From assembly GCA_964608945.1 (NCBI GenBank), contig CAZSQB010000012.1, positions 1 to 21,368 of the forward strand: 21,368 nt of DNA, in the 5' to 3' direction. Source of the stretch: CAYWEP01 sp964608945 (GTDB lineage: Bacteria > Patescibacteriota > Microgenomatia > Levybacterales > UBA12049). The translations under genes and the position numbers were made by a program. The notes beneath the pieces are model-generated. The model had not been told where the DNA came from, ran no database searches, and was given only the letters and a program-made list of their open reading frames with translations. Positions 4,354-10,042 of the stretch are shown in pieces; the first letter of the stretch is position 1; every line of letters starts with the position of its first letter.

Positions 4354-6885
4354 ATGAATATAAAAAAATCATTTCCAATTAAAGGTATGCATTGTGCTTC
4401 GTGCGTGAGAGTGACAGAACGAGCATTAAAGAAAACATCAGGTGTTAAAGATGCTGTTGTCAATTTAGCGACAGCAAAAGCAACGGTGACATACGATAAA
4501 GATAATTGTACACCGGAGCAACTTGCTGATTCTATTGCGAAAACAGGATATACATTAGAACTCGAAGACCCATCCTTCGCTGAAGCTTCGGAGGGCAAGG
4601 AAAAAGAACTTAAGAAGCTTCTTATAAAAGTTAGTGTAAGTTTAATTTTTGGAGGACTTATTTTGTGGGGGAGCTTTCCAGGTCTTATGAATACTGCTCC
4701 TGCATTTTTACATAATTTCTGGATACAGCTATTACTCGCAACTCCTGTTCAGTTTTGGGCAGGTTCAGAGTTCTACCGAGCAACCATCCCAGCTTTAAAA
4801 CATAGGACTGCAAATATGGATACGTTAGTTGCTTTGGGTACAACAGTTGCATATATTTATTCTGCCTTTGTCACGTTCTTTCCTAATGTAGTAATGAATT
4901 TAGGAATTGAAGCAATGCCGTATTTTGATGTAGCAGTCATAGTCATTGGTCTTATTTTATTAGGTCGCTACTTTGAAGCCAAAGCAAAGCTCGGAACTTC
5001 GAGTGCGATAAAAAAGCTCATTGGATTACAAGCAAAAACAGCCAGAGTTTTGCTTAAAAAAAATGATTCTCGCGTCATCCTGGGGAGCAAAGCGACTCCA
5101 GGATCTGGTCGGGATTCTGGACAAGCCAGAATGACGAAAGAAGAATATATCGAGATTGATATTCCTATTGATCAAGTACAGATACATGACATGATTCGAG
5201 TGAGGCCAGGAGAGAAAATACCGGTCGATGGTGTGATTATGGAAGGAGAATCAAGTATTGATGAATCTATGATTACAGGTGAAAGTATACCTGTTGATAA
5301 AGCAAAGGGTGATACGGTTGTTGGCGCAACAATGAATAAATCCGGAACATTTACGTATAAAGCTACAAAAGTCGGATCAGATACAATGCTTGCTCAGATT
5401 ATAAAACTGGTTGAGGAAGCACAAGGTAGTAAAGCGCCAATTCAACGACTGGCCGATGTTGTCTCTTCATATTTTGTTCCAATTGTTATTATGCTTGCTT
5501 TCTTAACTTTTGGAGTCTGGTACATATTTGGTGGTCAGTCAGCCTTTCTCTTTGCGCTTTTAAATACTGTAGCAGTTCTAATTATTGCTTGTCCTTGCGC
5601 AATGGGCTTGGCAACTCCAACTGCAATTATGGTTGGAACTGGAAAAGGCGCAGAGCATGGAATACTTATCAAAGATGCTGAAAGCTTGGAGATTGCCCAT
5701 AAAATCAACACTATTATTTTTGACAAAACAGGGACACTTACCAACGGGAGACCTGAAGTAACTGACATTATTTCAATTGACTACGTCATTGCGAGGAGTG
5801 ATAACGACGAAGCAATCTCAAAAAAGAGATCGCCACGCTTCGCTCGCGATGACATCCTTCGGCTTTCTGCATCTATTGAAAAAGGATCAGAACACTCACT
5901 AGCAGAAGCGATTGTTAAATATGCAGATGAGCAAAAAATTAATACTGATCCAGTTAGTAAATTTAAGGCGATTGCTGGACATGGGGTTGAAGGTGTGGTT
6001 GGAAAACAGCAGGTATTTTTTGGAAACAGACGATTAATGGATCGAGAAGGAGTTTCTTTAGACGTCATTCTGGGGACTCAGAGCGAAGCGTGGAGGACTC
6101 CAGAATCAAATACAGGAAAGGGATTAAGAGATTCTGGACAAGCCAGAATGACGGTTACTAAAAAAGTTGAACAACTTGAGACTGAAGGGAAGACAGTTAT
6201 GATGCTGGCCACCTCTCCTCGTCATTCTGAGCCCTTCGGTCATTCTGAACGAAGTGAAGAATCTCAGGGTAAACTCCACGAAGAATCTCAACTCATAGGA
6301 CTTCTTGCAGTTGCGGATACAGTCAAAGAAACAGCAAAAGAAGGAGTTGCAGCACTTCGAAAACTTGGCATAGAAGTTGTTATGATTTCAGGCGATAACC
6401 AAAAGACAGCAGAGGCTATCGCCAAACAAGTTGGAATTAAAAAAGTTTATGCTGAAGTCTTACCGCAAGATAAAGAGAAGATAGTCCGTCAACTACAAAC
6501 TACAAACTACTCCATACAACCTAACATTGTGGCGATGGTTGGTGATGGGATTAATGACGCACCAGCTCTTGCAGCTGCCGATATTGGCATTGCGATGGGA
6601 ACTGGAACAGATGTGGCAATTGAGGCGGCTGATATTACACTCATTAATAAAGATTTACGATCTGTTGCATCAGCAATTGAACTCTCGAAAAAAACAATGA
6701 GAACTATAAAACTCAATCTTTTCTGGGCATTTGGGTATAACGTGATATTAATTCCGGTTGCCATGGGCATTCTTTACCCAATCTTTGGAATTCTATTAAG
6801 TCCTATTTTTGCTTCAGTCGCAATGGCTACAAGTTCTGTTTCGGTTGTTTCTAATTCTTTATTATTGAAAAGGTATAAAATATAA
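4354..6885 (+). CDS. copA: Cu(I)-exporting P1B-type ATPase with in-frame palindromic insertions
   Basis: An 843-residue copper-exporting P-type ATPase. One N-terminal HMA domain (GMHCASC, C14/C17) is followed by the TM bundle. The A domain has TGES at 308-311, TM6 has the CPC metal site (C413, C415), the P domain has DKTGT (phosphorylated D457) and GDGINDAP at 730-737. The last helices carry FGYN and MATSS, the Cu(I)-type ligands. The N-domain HP motif reads SEHSL (512-516), not the usual SEHPL. Five short palindrome-derived inserts (near residues 74-82, 241-261, 478-500, 571-600 and 623-645) lengthen the protein; without them it would be about 735 residues, normal for the family. All fall in domain linkers or surface loops by inspection. 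ATG 4354 directly abuts an inverted repeat and has no Shine-Dalgarno site. Confidence 0.95.
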   Translation: MNIKKSFPIKGMHCASCVRVTERALKKTSGVKDAVVNLATAKATVTYDKDNCTPEQLADSIAKTGYTLELEDPSFAEASEGKEKELKKLLIKVSVSLIFGGLILWGSFPGLMNTAPAFLHNFWIQLLLATPVQFWAGSEFYRATIPALKHRTANMDTLVALGTTVAYIYSAFVTFFPNVVMNLGIEAMPYFDVAVIVIGLILLGRYFEAKAKLGTSSAIKKLIGLQAKTARVLLKKNDSRVILGSKATPGSGRDSGQARMTKEEYIEIDIPIDQVQIHDMIRVRPGEKIPVDGVIMEGESSIDESMITGESIPVDKAKGDTVVGATMNKSGTFTYKATKVGSDTMLAQIIKLVEEAQGSKAPIQRLADVVSSYFVPIVIMLAFLTFGVWYIFGGQSAFLFALLNTVAVLIIACPCAMGLATPTAIMVGTGKGAEHGILIKDAESLEIAHKINTIIFDKTGTLTNGRPEVTDIISIDYVIARSDNDEAISKKRSPRFARDDILRLSASIEKGSEHSLAEAIVKYADEQKINTDPVSKFKAIAGHGVEGVVGKQQVFFGNRRLMDREGVSLDVILGTQSEAWRTPESNTGKGLRDSGQARMTVTKKVEQLETEGKTVMMLATSPRHSEPFGHSERSEESQGKLHEESQLIGLLAVADTVKETAKEGVAALRKLGIEVVMISGDNQKTAEAIAKQVGIKKVYAEVLPQDKEKIVRQLQTTNYSIQPNIVAMVGDGINDAPALAAADIGIAMGTGTDVAIEAADITLINKDLRSVASAIELSKKTMRTIKLNLFWAFGYNVILIPVAMGILYPIFGILLSPIFASVAMATSSVSVVSNSLLLKRYKI
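4574..4594. repeat. Coding palindrome 1 in copA (SFAEASEGK type)
   Basis: CCTTCG and CGGAGG pair around CTGAAGCTT, encoding about SFAEASEGK (residues 74-82) in the linker between the HMA domain and the first membrane helix. I recall the same peptide as an insertion in unrelated proteins of this bacterial group; that memory is not a database result. Confidence 0.6.
5073..5136. repeat. Coding palindrome 2 in copA
   Basis: Outer arms CGTCATCCTGG (5073-5083) and CCAGAATGACG (5126-5136) pair over 11 positions with one G-U. Inside are two smaller hairpins, TCCTGG...CCAGGA and ATTCTGG-ACAAG-CCAGAAT. It encodes residues 241-261 in the actuator domain, between KTARVLLKKND and EEYIEIDI, which look like adjacent strands of a hairpin. 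The last 24 bp are identical to the end of palindrome 4. Confidence 0.85.
5783..5855. repeat. Coding palindrome 3 in copA
   Basis: GTCATTGCGAG and CTCGCGATGAC form the outer stem, and GCAATCTC with GAGATCGC the inner stem around AAAAAA. It encodes residues 478-500, ending RSPRFARDD, at the start of the nucleotide-binding domain shortly after the phosphorylation motif. It belongs to a different sequence family from palindromes 2 and 4. Confidence 0.85.
6063..6153. repeat. Coding palindrome 4 in copA
   Basis: Perfect 11-bp outer arms CGTCATTCTGG (6063-6073) and CCAGAATGACG (6143-6153). It encodes residues 571-600 and is a longer relative of palindrome 2; bases 6130-6153 match 5113-5136 exactly over 24 bp, both giving the peptide DSGQARMT. 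It interrupts the nucleotide-binding domain after a DREGVSL segment. Confidence 0.88.
6221..6290. repeat. Coding repeat 5 in copA (HSERSEES type)
   Basis: GTCATTCTGA occurs twice in direct orientation (6221-6230, 6239-6248) and GAAGAATCTCA twice (6256-6266, 6280-6290). It encodes residues 623-645 including HSERSEES, placed between MMLAT and LIGLLAVAD, the turn between two P-domain strands. It appears to be a rearranged element keeping two left halves and no right half. Confidence 0.75.
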
Positions 6886-6904
6886 AACAAAGGAGGTGAT
6901 TTAC

Positions 6905-7084
6905 ATGAAATGCGCAAAATGTGGAATGGAAGCAAAAGGCTGGAAATGCGCTATCTGTGGTGAAGAATCAGAACAACATGATCCAGGTCATACACACGGA
7001 GAACCAGTTTCAGATCGTAACTGTATGCCTATGTGTGTAGGGTGTAAACAAGCAGAGGCTTTGTGTACTTGTAAAGCACAGTAA
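6905..7084 (+). CDS. Cys/His-rich metallothionein-like peptide
   Basis: A 59-residue soluble peptide with nine cysteines. The N-terminal half has two CxxC pairs (CAKC, CAIC), like a zinc ribbon. The middle has HDPGHTHGEP, and the C-terminal half has CMPMCVGC and CTC. Such density of thiols, His and Met in a copper operon suggests a cytoplasmic metal buffer or a chaperone that feeds the exporter. It is not a recognised metallothionein family. ATG 6905 is fixed by a near-perfect AGGAGGTGAT site at 6891-6900. It lies 19 nt after copA and 18 nt before the two-helix gene. A pure zinc-ribbon structural role is the main alternative. Confidence 0.8.
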   Translation: MKCAKCGMEAKGWKCAICGEESEQHDPGHTHGEPVSDRNCMPMCVGCKQAEALCTCKAQ

Positions 7085-7102
7085 TTTTCTAGTTTGTATT
7101 CT

Positions 7103-7300
7103 ATGAAAAATATCTTTAACATCTGTAGAAGGTGTATAAATCCTTGGATATTTGGTGTAATTGTTGTGGGAGTAGTCGGGTTACTAATATTTGTTCCTGT
7201 TATTGGAGTAGCAAGTTTCATAGTTGCCTTACCTTTGATAGGTTGTACAGTTATGTGCGGGGAGATGGCTTTTTTTATGCGGGGCAAAAAACATGAATGA
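7103..7300 (+). CDS. Two-helix Cys membrane protein (copy A)
   Basis: A 65-residue protein with an N-terminal CRRCINPW motif, two predicted helices (about 14-31 and 34-50) and a C-terminal PLIGCTVMCGEMAFFMRGKKHE segment. Two thiol pairs, one before the first helix and one at the end of the second, plus Met and His at the C terminus, resemble the organisation of small metal permeases such as MerF, though the sequence is not MerF. It is paralogous to the protein at 10997. ATG 7103 gives a start like that of the paralogue; a TTG nine bases upstream is less likely. It overlaps the mercuric-reductase-like gene by 8 nt, so uptake or hand-off of a metal to that enzyme or to CopA is a reasonable inference. 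Unknown family. Confidence 0.8.
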   Translation: MKNIFNICRRCINPWIFGVIVVGVVGLLIFVPVIGVASFIVALPLIGCTVMCGEMAFFMRGKKHE

Positions 7301-8729
7301 GTTTGACTTGATTATTATTGGTGGAGGAGCAGGAGCATTTGCTGCTGCGATTAAAGTAAATGAACTGAAAGCTAAAACCTTAATGGTCAACCAAGGACTT
7401 CCATTAGGTGGAACTTGTGTCAATGTAGGTTGCGTCCCTTCTAAGACTCTACTTTGGGCTGGTGAAGTAATGCATCTTGCTAAAAATCACAATATTCCAG
7501 GAATTGAGATTGAGATTAAAAACTTTGACTTTGCAACAGTTGTTCAGCACGAAATTGATTTAGTAGCAAAGTTAAGAGATGAAAAATACGACAAGGTATT
7601 AAGCCAATTAGAAAATGTTACTCACCTGGAAGGACAAGCTGTGTTTACCTCTTCTCTTGAAATAGAAGTTGCTGGACAAAAGTATCAAGCAAAGAAATTT
7701 ATTATCGCCGCCGGATCAACTGCAACTATTCCACCAATTGAAAATATTAGAGAAGTTGGGTATATAACTCATATTGAGGCTCTGAAATTAAAACAACAGC
7801 TAAAAGAACTCATTATCATTGGAGCAGGACCAGTTGGTCTTGAGTTTGCTCAAATGTATGCCCGTTTTGGGACAAAGGTAACCATACTTCATAGAGGATC
7901 ATCTATTTTCAGAGGTGAAGAAGAATTAATTACTAGACTGGCAGAGATACTTACGAATGAGGGGATTACTATTAAAACAAATGTCCAAGTGAAAAGTGCA
8001 CGAAAAGAGGGAGACCCCGAAGGAGTCGCTTCGCGACCCTACGGGGCAGGTAAAAAGATTGTTTCTTACAGTATTGATGGTAAAACCGAAGAAGTATCAG
8101 GAGATGAAATCTTACTTGCTGTTGGAAAAACGCCAAACACAGAAGGATTGAAACTTGATAAGGCAGCCGTTAAAATTGATGAAAAACAAGCAATAAAAGT
8201 AAATCCACAATTTCAAACTTCTCAATCTCATATCTATGCGGTTGGGGACATAACCAATGCACCGCTTCGTCTTGAGCCAACGGCTGGACGAGAAGGAACC
8301 TTGGCTGCTGAAAATGCTCTAAAAGATACTCAAAACAGCATTGACTACAATACTGTTCCCTGGACTATTTTTACTGATCCGCAACTGGCAGGAGTAGGAC
8401 TGACTGAGGAGCAGGAGATGAAACAATTAGGCAGATGTCTTTGCCGGACTGTCTCTTTTGCCGATGTGCCAAAAGCCATCATTATGAATCGTACGGATGG
8501 TCTAATCAAAATGGCTGTACACCCGGATACTAAAGTAATTTTGGGTGTACATATTCTAGCTCCAAATGCAGGCGAACTGATTGCAGAAGCCATGATGCTT
8601 GTTAAAAACAAAAACACAACTGACGATGCGATCAACTCTCTTCCAATGTTCCCAACACTTTCAGAAAGCATTAAGATTGCTGCGTTATCATTTACAAAAG
8701 ATATTACTAAGCTCAGTTGTTGTGTTTGA
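7293..8729 (+). CDS. merA: Mercuric reductase (MerA-like) flavoprotein
   Basis: A 478-residue FAD/NAD(P)H disulfide oxidoreductase. FAD-binding GGGAGA is at 10-15, the redox pair is in GGTCVNVGCVPSK (C42, C47), the second nucleotide fold is IIGAGPVGLEFA, and AVGDIT is the FAD-ribityl motif. The protein ends KLSCCV; a C-terminal vicinal Cys pair (C476/C477) is the hallmark that separates MerA, which reduces Hg2+ to Hg0, from dihydrolipoamide dehydrogenase. There is no N-terminal NmerA (HMA) domain. The motif usually read FPYL near the C terminus is FPTL here. A coding palindrome adds about 11 residues (242-252). It is the last gene of the csoR operon. A general Cu or soft-metal reductase is possible. 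Confidence 0.87.
   Translation: MNEFDLIIIGGGAGAFAAAIKVNELKAKTLMVNQGLPLGGTCVNVGCVPSKTLLWAGEVMHLAKNHNIPGIEIEIKNFDFATVVQHEIDLVAKLRDEKYDKVLSQLENVTHLEGQAVFTSSLEIEVAGQKYQAKKFIIAAGSTATIPPIENIREVGYITHIEALKLKQQLKELIIIGAGPVGLEFAQMYARFGTKVTILHRGSSIFRGEEELITRLAEILTNEGITIKTNVQVKSARKEGDPEGVASRPYGAGKKIVSYSIDGKTEEVSGDEILLAVGKTPNTEGLKLDKAAVKIDEKQAIKVNPQFQTSQSHIYAVGDITNAPLRLEPTAGREGTLAAENALKDTQNSIDYNTVPWTIFTDPQLAGVGLTEEQEMKQLGRCLCRTVSFADVPKAIIMNRTDGLIKMAVHPDTKVILGVHILAPNAGELIAEAMMLVKNKNTTDDAINSLPMFPTLSESIKIAALSFTKDITKLSCCV
8015..8046. repeat. Coding palindrome in merA (DPEGVASRPYGAG type)
   Basis: CCCCGAAGGAGTCGC (8015-8029) and GCGACCCTACGGGG (8033-8046) pair around TTC with one mismatch and one bulge. It encodes residues 241-252 in the NAD(P)H-binding domain, between VQVKSARK and KKIVSYSID, two strands of a beta meander. 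It is a third sequence family of coding palindromes in this window. Confidence 0.85.
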
Positions 8730-8740
8730 TTATCTTCCAC

Positions 8741-8771
8741 TTGACATTCCAGTTACTGTAAGGTTTATATT
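8741..8771 (+). promoter_or_regulatory. MerR-type promoter/operator with 19-bp spacer
   Basis: TTGACA (8741-8746) and TATATT (8766-8771) are separated by exactly 19 bp, the over-long spacer typical of promoters activated by MerR-family DNA distortion. An imperfect dyad (ACATTCCAGT / ACTGTAAGGT) fills the spacer. The -10 ends 8 nt before the merR-like ATG, so the transcript should be leaderless. Confidence 0.85.
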
Positions 8772-8779
8772 TTCATTGT

Positions 8780-9229
8780 ATGAATGGACTACTCACTATT
8801 GGACAGGTAGCAAAAGAAGTTGGTATTCCAACAAAAACAATACGATACTATGAAGAAATTGAACTTCTTCAGCCTGCAAAAAGAATGGATAATAAATATC
8901 GAGAGTATTCAAAGGAAGATATTGCACGACTTCGTTTGATTAAGCAAGCGCGAGCACTCGGATTACCTTTGAGTGAGGTAAAGCAATTAGTTCAGGAATG
9001 TCTTGATGGAAGTTGTGAACATTTAAAAGAAAGTTTTATTGCACGATTACCTCCATACATTCAGACAGTTAAGGAGCGTATTGGTGAATTACAAGAACTG
9101 CAAGAACAGTTAGAAGATTTGCAACAAAATCTTAAGACACTGCCTCTTACAAATCCTCAAAGAAAAGTAATTGAGAAGGATTGCTGTGAAGTATTACAAG
9201 AAATGGAGAATATAACAAGGCCCGCCTAA
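8780..9229 (+). CDS. MerR-family metal-responsive regulator
   Basis: A 149-residue MerR-family activator. The N-terminal winged helix (LTIGQVAKEVGIPTKTIRYY) and YREYSKEDIARL wing are typical, followed by a long dimerisation helix (about 80-118). C79 (DGSCEHL) matches the conserved ligand at the start of that helix. The second ligand near 114 and the usual short loop are missing; instead a Cys pair lies far downstream at C135/C136 (KDCCEVL). The metal could be Hg, Cu, Zn or Cd. It is autoregulated through the 19-bp-spacer promoter and is followed by a Cys-rich thioredoxin-fold gene. ATG 8780 has no Shine-Dalgarno site and is probably the transcription start. Confidence 0.9.
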   Translation: MNGLLTIGQVAKEVGIPTKTIRYYEEIELLQPAKRMDNKYREYSKEDIARLRLIKQARALGLPLSEVKQLVQECLDGSCEHLKESFIARLPPYIQTVKERIGELQELQEQLEDLQQNLKTLPLTNPQRKVIEKDCCEVLQEMENITRPA

Positions 9230-9290
9230 GCTTCCCTTACAGCTTTTCAGTATTATCCATACACGCTGTAAGGAGCGCTTGATCGGCGGG
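9221..9290. repeat. Long imperfect hairpin between merR-like and thioredoxin-like genes
   Basis: CCCGCC (9221-9226) pairs with GGCGGG (9285-9290), and CCTTACAGC (9235-9243) pairs perfectly with GCTGTAAGG (9265-9273), with internal loops between. It begins in the last codons of the merR-like gene and ends 10 nt before the AAGGAGGTGA ribosome site of the next. There is no U-tract, so it is not a standard terminator; an mRNA stability element, a translational control structure or an inserted repeat are all possible. Confidence 0.7.
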
Positions 9291-9310
9291 TAAAAAAGGA
9301 GGTGAAACAA

Positions 9311-9589
9311 ATGGCAGACAAAAGAAAGGTTGAAGTTTTTACTGCAGGTTGCCCTGTTTGTGATCCAGCAGTAAAAATGGTAAAAGATCTTGCTTGTCCA
9401 AGCTGTGATGTTCACATTCATGACTTAAATAAAGGCTGCGAAACAGATGAATGTCGAGTAGAAGCACAGAAGTACAGTCTAAAAACTGTGCCAGCAGTAG
9501 TTGTTAATGGTAAAGTTGTTGCATGCTGTGAGAATCCAGGGCCGAACAAGGAAGATCTAAAAGCTGCAGGTATAGGTACTCCACTTTAA
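9311..9589 (+). CDS. Cys-rich thioredoxin/glutaredoxin-fold protein
   Basis: A 92-residue cytoplasmic thioredoxin-fold protein. The active-site-like motif is CPVC (C14, C17) after VEVFTAG, and TVPAVVVNG supplies the cis-Pro (P61). Extra cysteines at 29/32 (CPSC), 43, 48 and a vicinal pair at 72/73 are unusual and suggest metal binding or exchange in addition to redox chemistry. ATG 9311 is fixed by AAGGAGGTGA at 9297-9306. It is the second gene of the merR-like operon, so it is likely induced by the same metal. It may reduce thiols oxidised by soft metals or carry metal to the MerA-like enzyme; neither is shown by sequence. Confidence 0.85.
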   Translation: MADKRKVEVFTAGCPVCDPAVKMVKDLACPSCDVHIHDLNKGCETDECRVEAQKYSLKTVPAVVVNGKVVACCENPGPNKEDLKAAGIGTPL

Positions 9590-9594
9590 ATTAT

Positions 9595-9622
9595 GATTTC
9601 ACCCTAGGCGCCAGGTGAAATC
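9595..9622. terminator. Perfect hairpin after thioredoxin-like gene
   Basis: GATTTCACC (9595-9603) and GGTGAAATC (9614-9622) form a perfect 9-bp stem with a 10-nt loop. It lies between the end of the merR-like operon and the blaI promoter (-35 at 9625) and may end transcription, but it lacks a U-rich tail. Confidence 0.45.
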
Positions 9623-9624
9623 TA

Positions 9625-9662
9625 TTGACATTCCTAAAAGATAAATACTACAATATGTAGTA
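9625..9662 (+). promoter_or_regulatory. blaI promoter with overlapping BlaI-type operator
   Basis: TTGACA (9625-9630), an 18-bp spacer and TACAAT (9649-9654) lead into ATG 9662, again leaderless. A perfect inverted repeat TACTACA-ATA-TGTAGTA (9646-9662) covers the -10 and the first base of the start codon. The TACA...TGTA core is that of BlaI/MecI/CopY operators, with 3 rather than 2 central bases. Confidence 0.85.
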
Positions 9663-10042
9663 TGAAATCAGCTTCATTAGGGGAACTTGAACAGCAAATA
9701 ATGGATATACTCTGGGAGCATAAAAACTGTTCTGCCAGAGATGTTCTAATCATCCTTGAGAAAGACAAAAAACTTGCATATACAACCGTTGCTACTATCC
9801 TCCAGAGGCTGTATGACAAGGGGCTTGTAAAAAGAACTGAGGACAAATCAGGATATATCTATTCTCCAAAACTTTCAAAAGAAAAATACAGTAGCAATAT
9901 TGCACAGTCGTTCTTAAAGAAATTCATAGATTCTTTTGGTGACACGGCTATTGCTTCATTTGCTGAAAGTATTGATAAATTGCCTGCCAAAAGACGAGAA
10001 TATTTTTTAAAACTTCTTGAAGAATATGATAAGAATAAATAA
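9662..10042 (+). CDS. BlaI/MecI-family repressor
   Basis: A 126-residue winged-helix repressor of the BlaI/MecI/CopY family. LGELEQQIMDILW, the recognition region KLAYTTVATILQRLYDKGLV and wing SGYIYSPKLSK are diagnostic; the C-terminal helices dimerise. It lacks the CxC...CxC metal site of CopY (only one Cys, in the DNA-binding domain), so release should depend on proteolysis by the partner membrane protease encoded next, not on direct copper binding. A matching palindrome sits over its own promoter. It overlaps the M56 gene by 17 nt. It probably represses the whole 9662-14740 unit. Confidence 0.93.
   Translation: MKSASLGELEQQIMDILWEHKNCSARDVLIILEKDKKLAYTTVATILQRLYDKGLVKRTEDKSGYIYSPKLSKEKYSSNIAQSFLKKFIDSFGDTAIASFAESIDKLPAKRREYFLKLLEEYDKNK

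Noticed and set aside
5781..6068. Minus-strand ORF inside copA
   Set aside because: Its length comes from the palindromic element, which is open in several frames; the copA frame has all the conserved motifs.
7293..8729. Dihydrolipoamide dehydrogenase
   Set aside because: The C-terminal KLSCCV pair and lack of pyruvate or glycine complex genes nearby favour a MerA-type enzyme.
8599..8853. Plus-strand ORF spanning merA end and merR-like start
   Set aside because: It crosses the MerR-type promoter and two well-supported genes in a different frame.
9662..10042. CopY copper-responsive repressor
   Set aside because: The C-terminal CxC...CxC site is missing and an M56 protease partner is encoded next to it, so BlaI/MecI type fits better.
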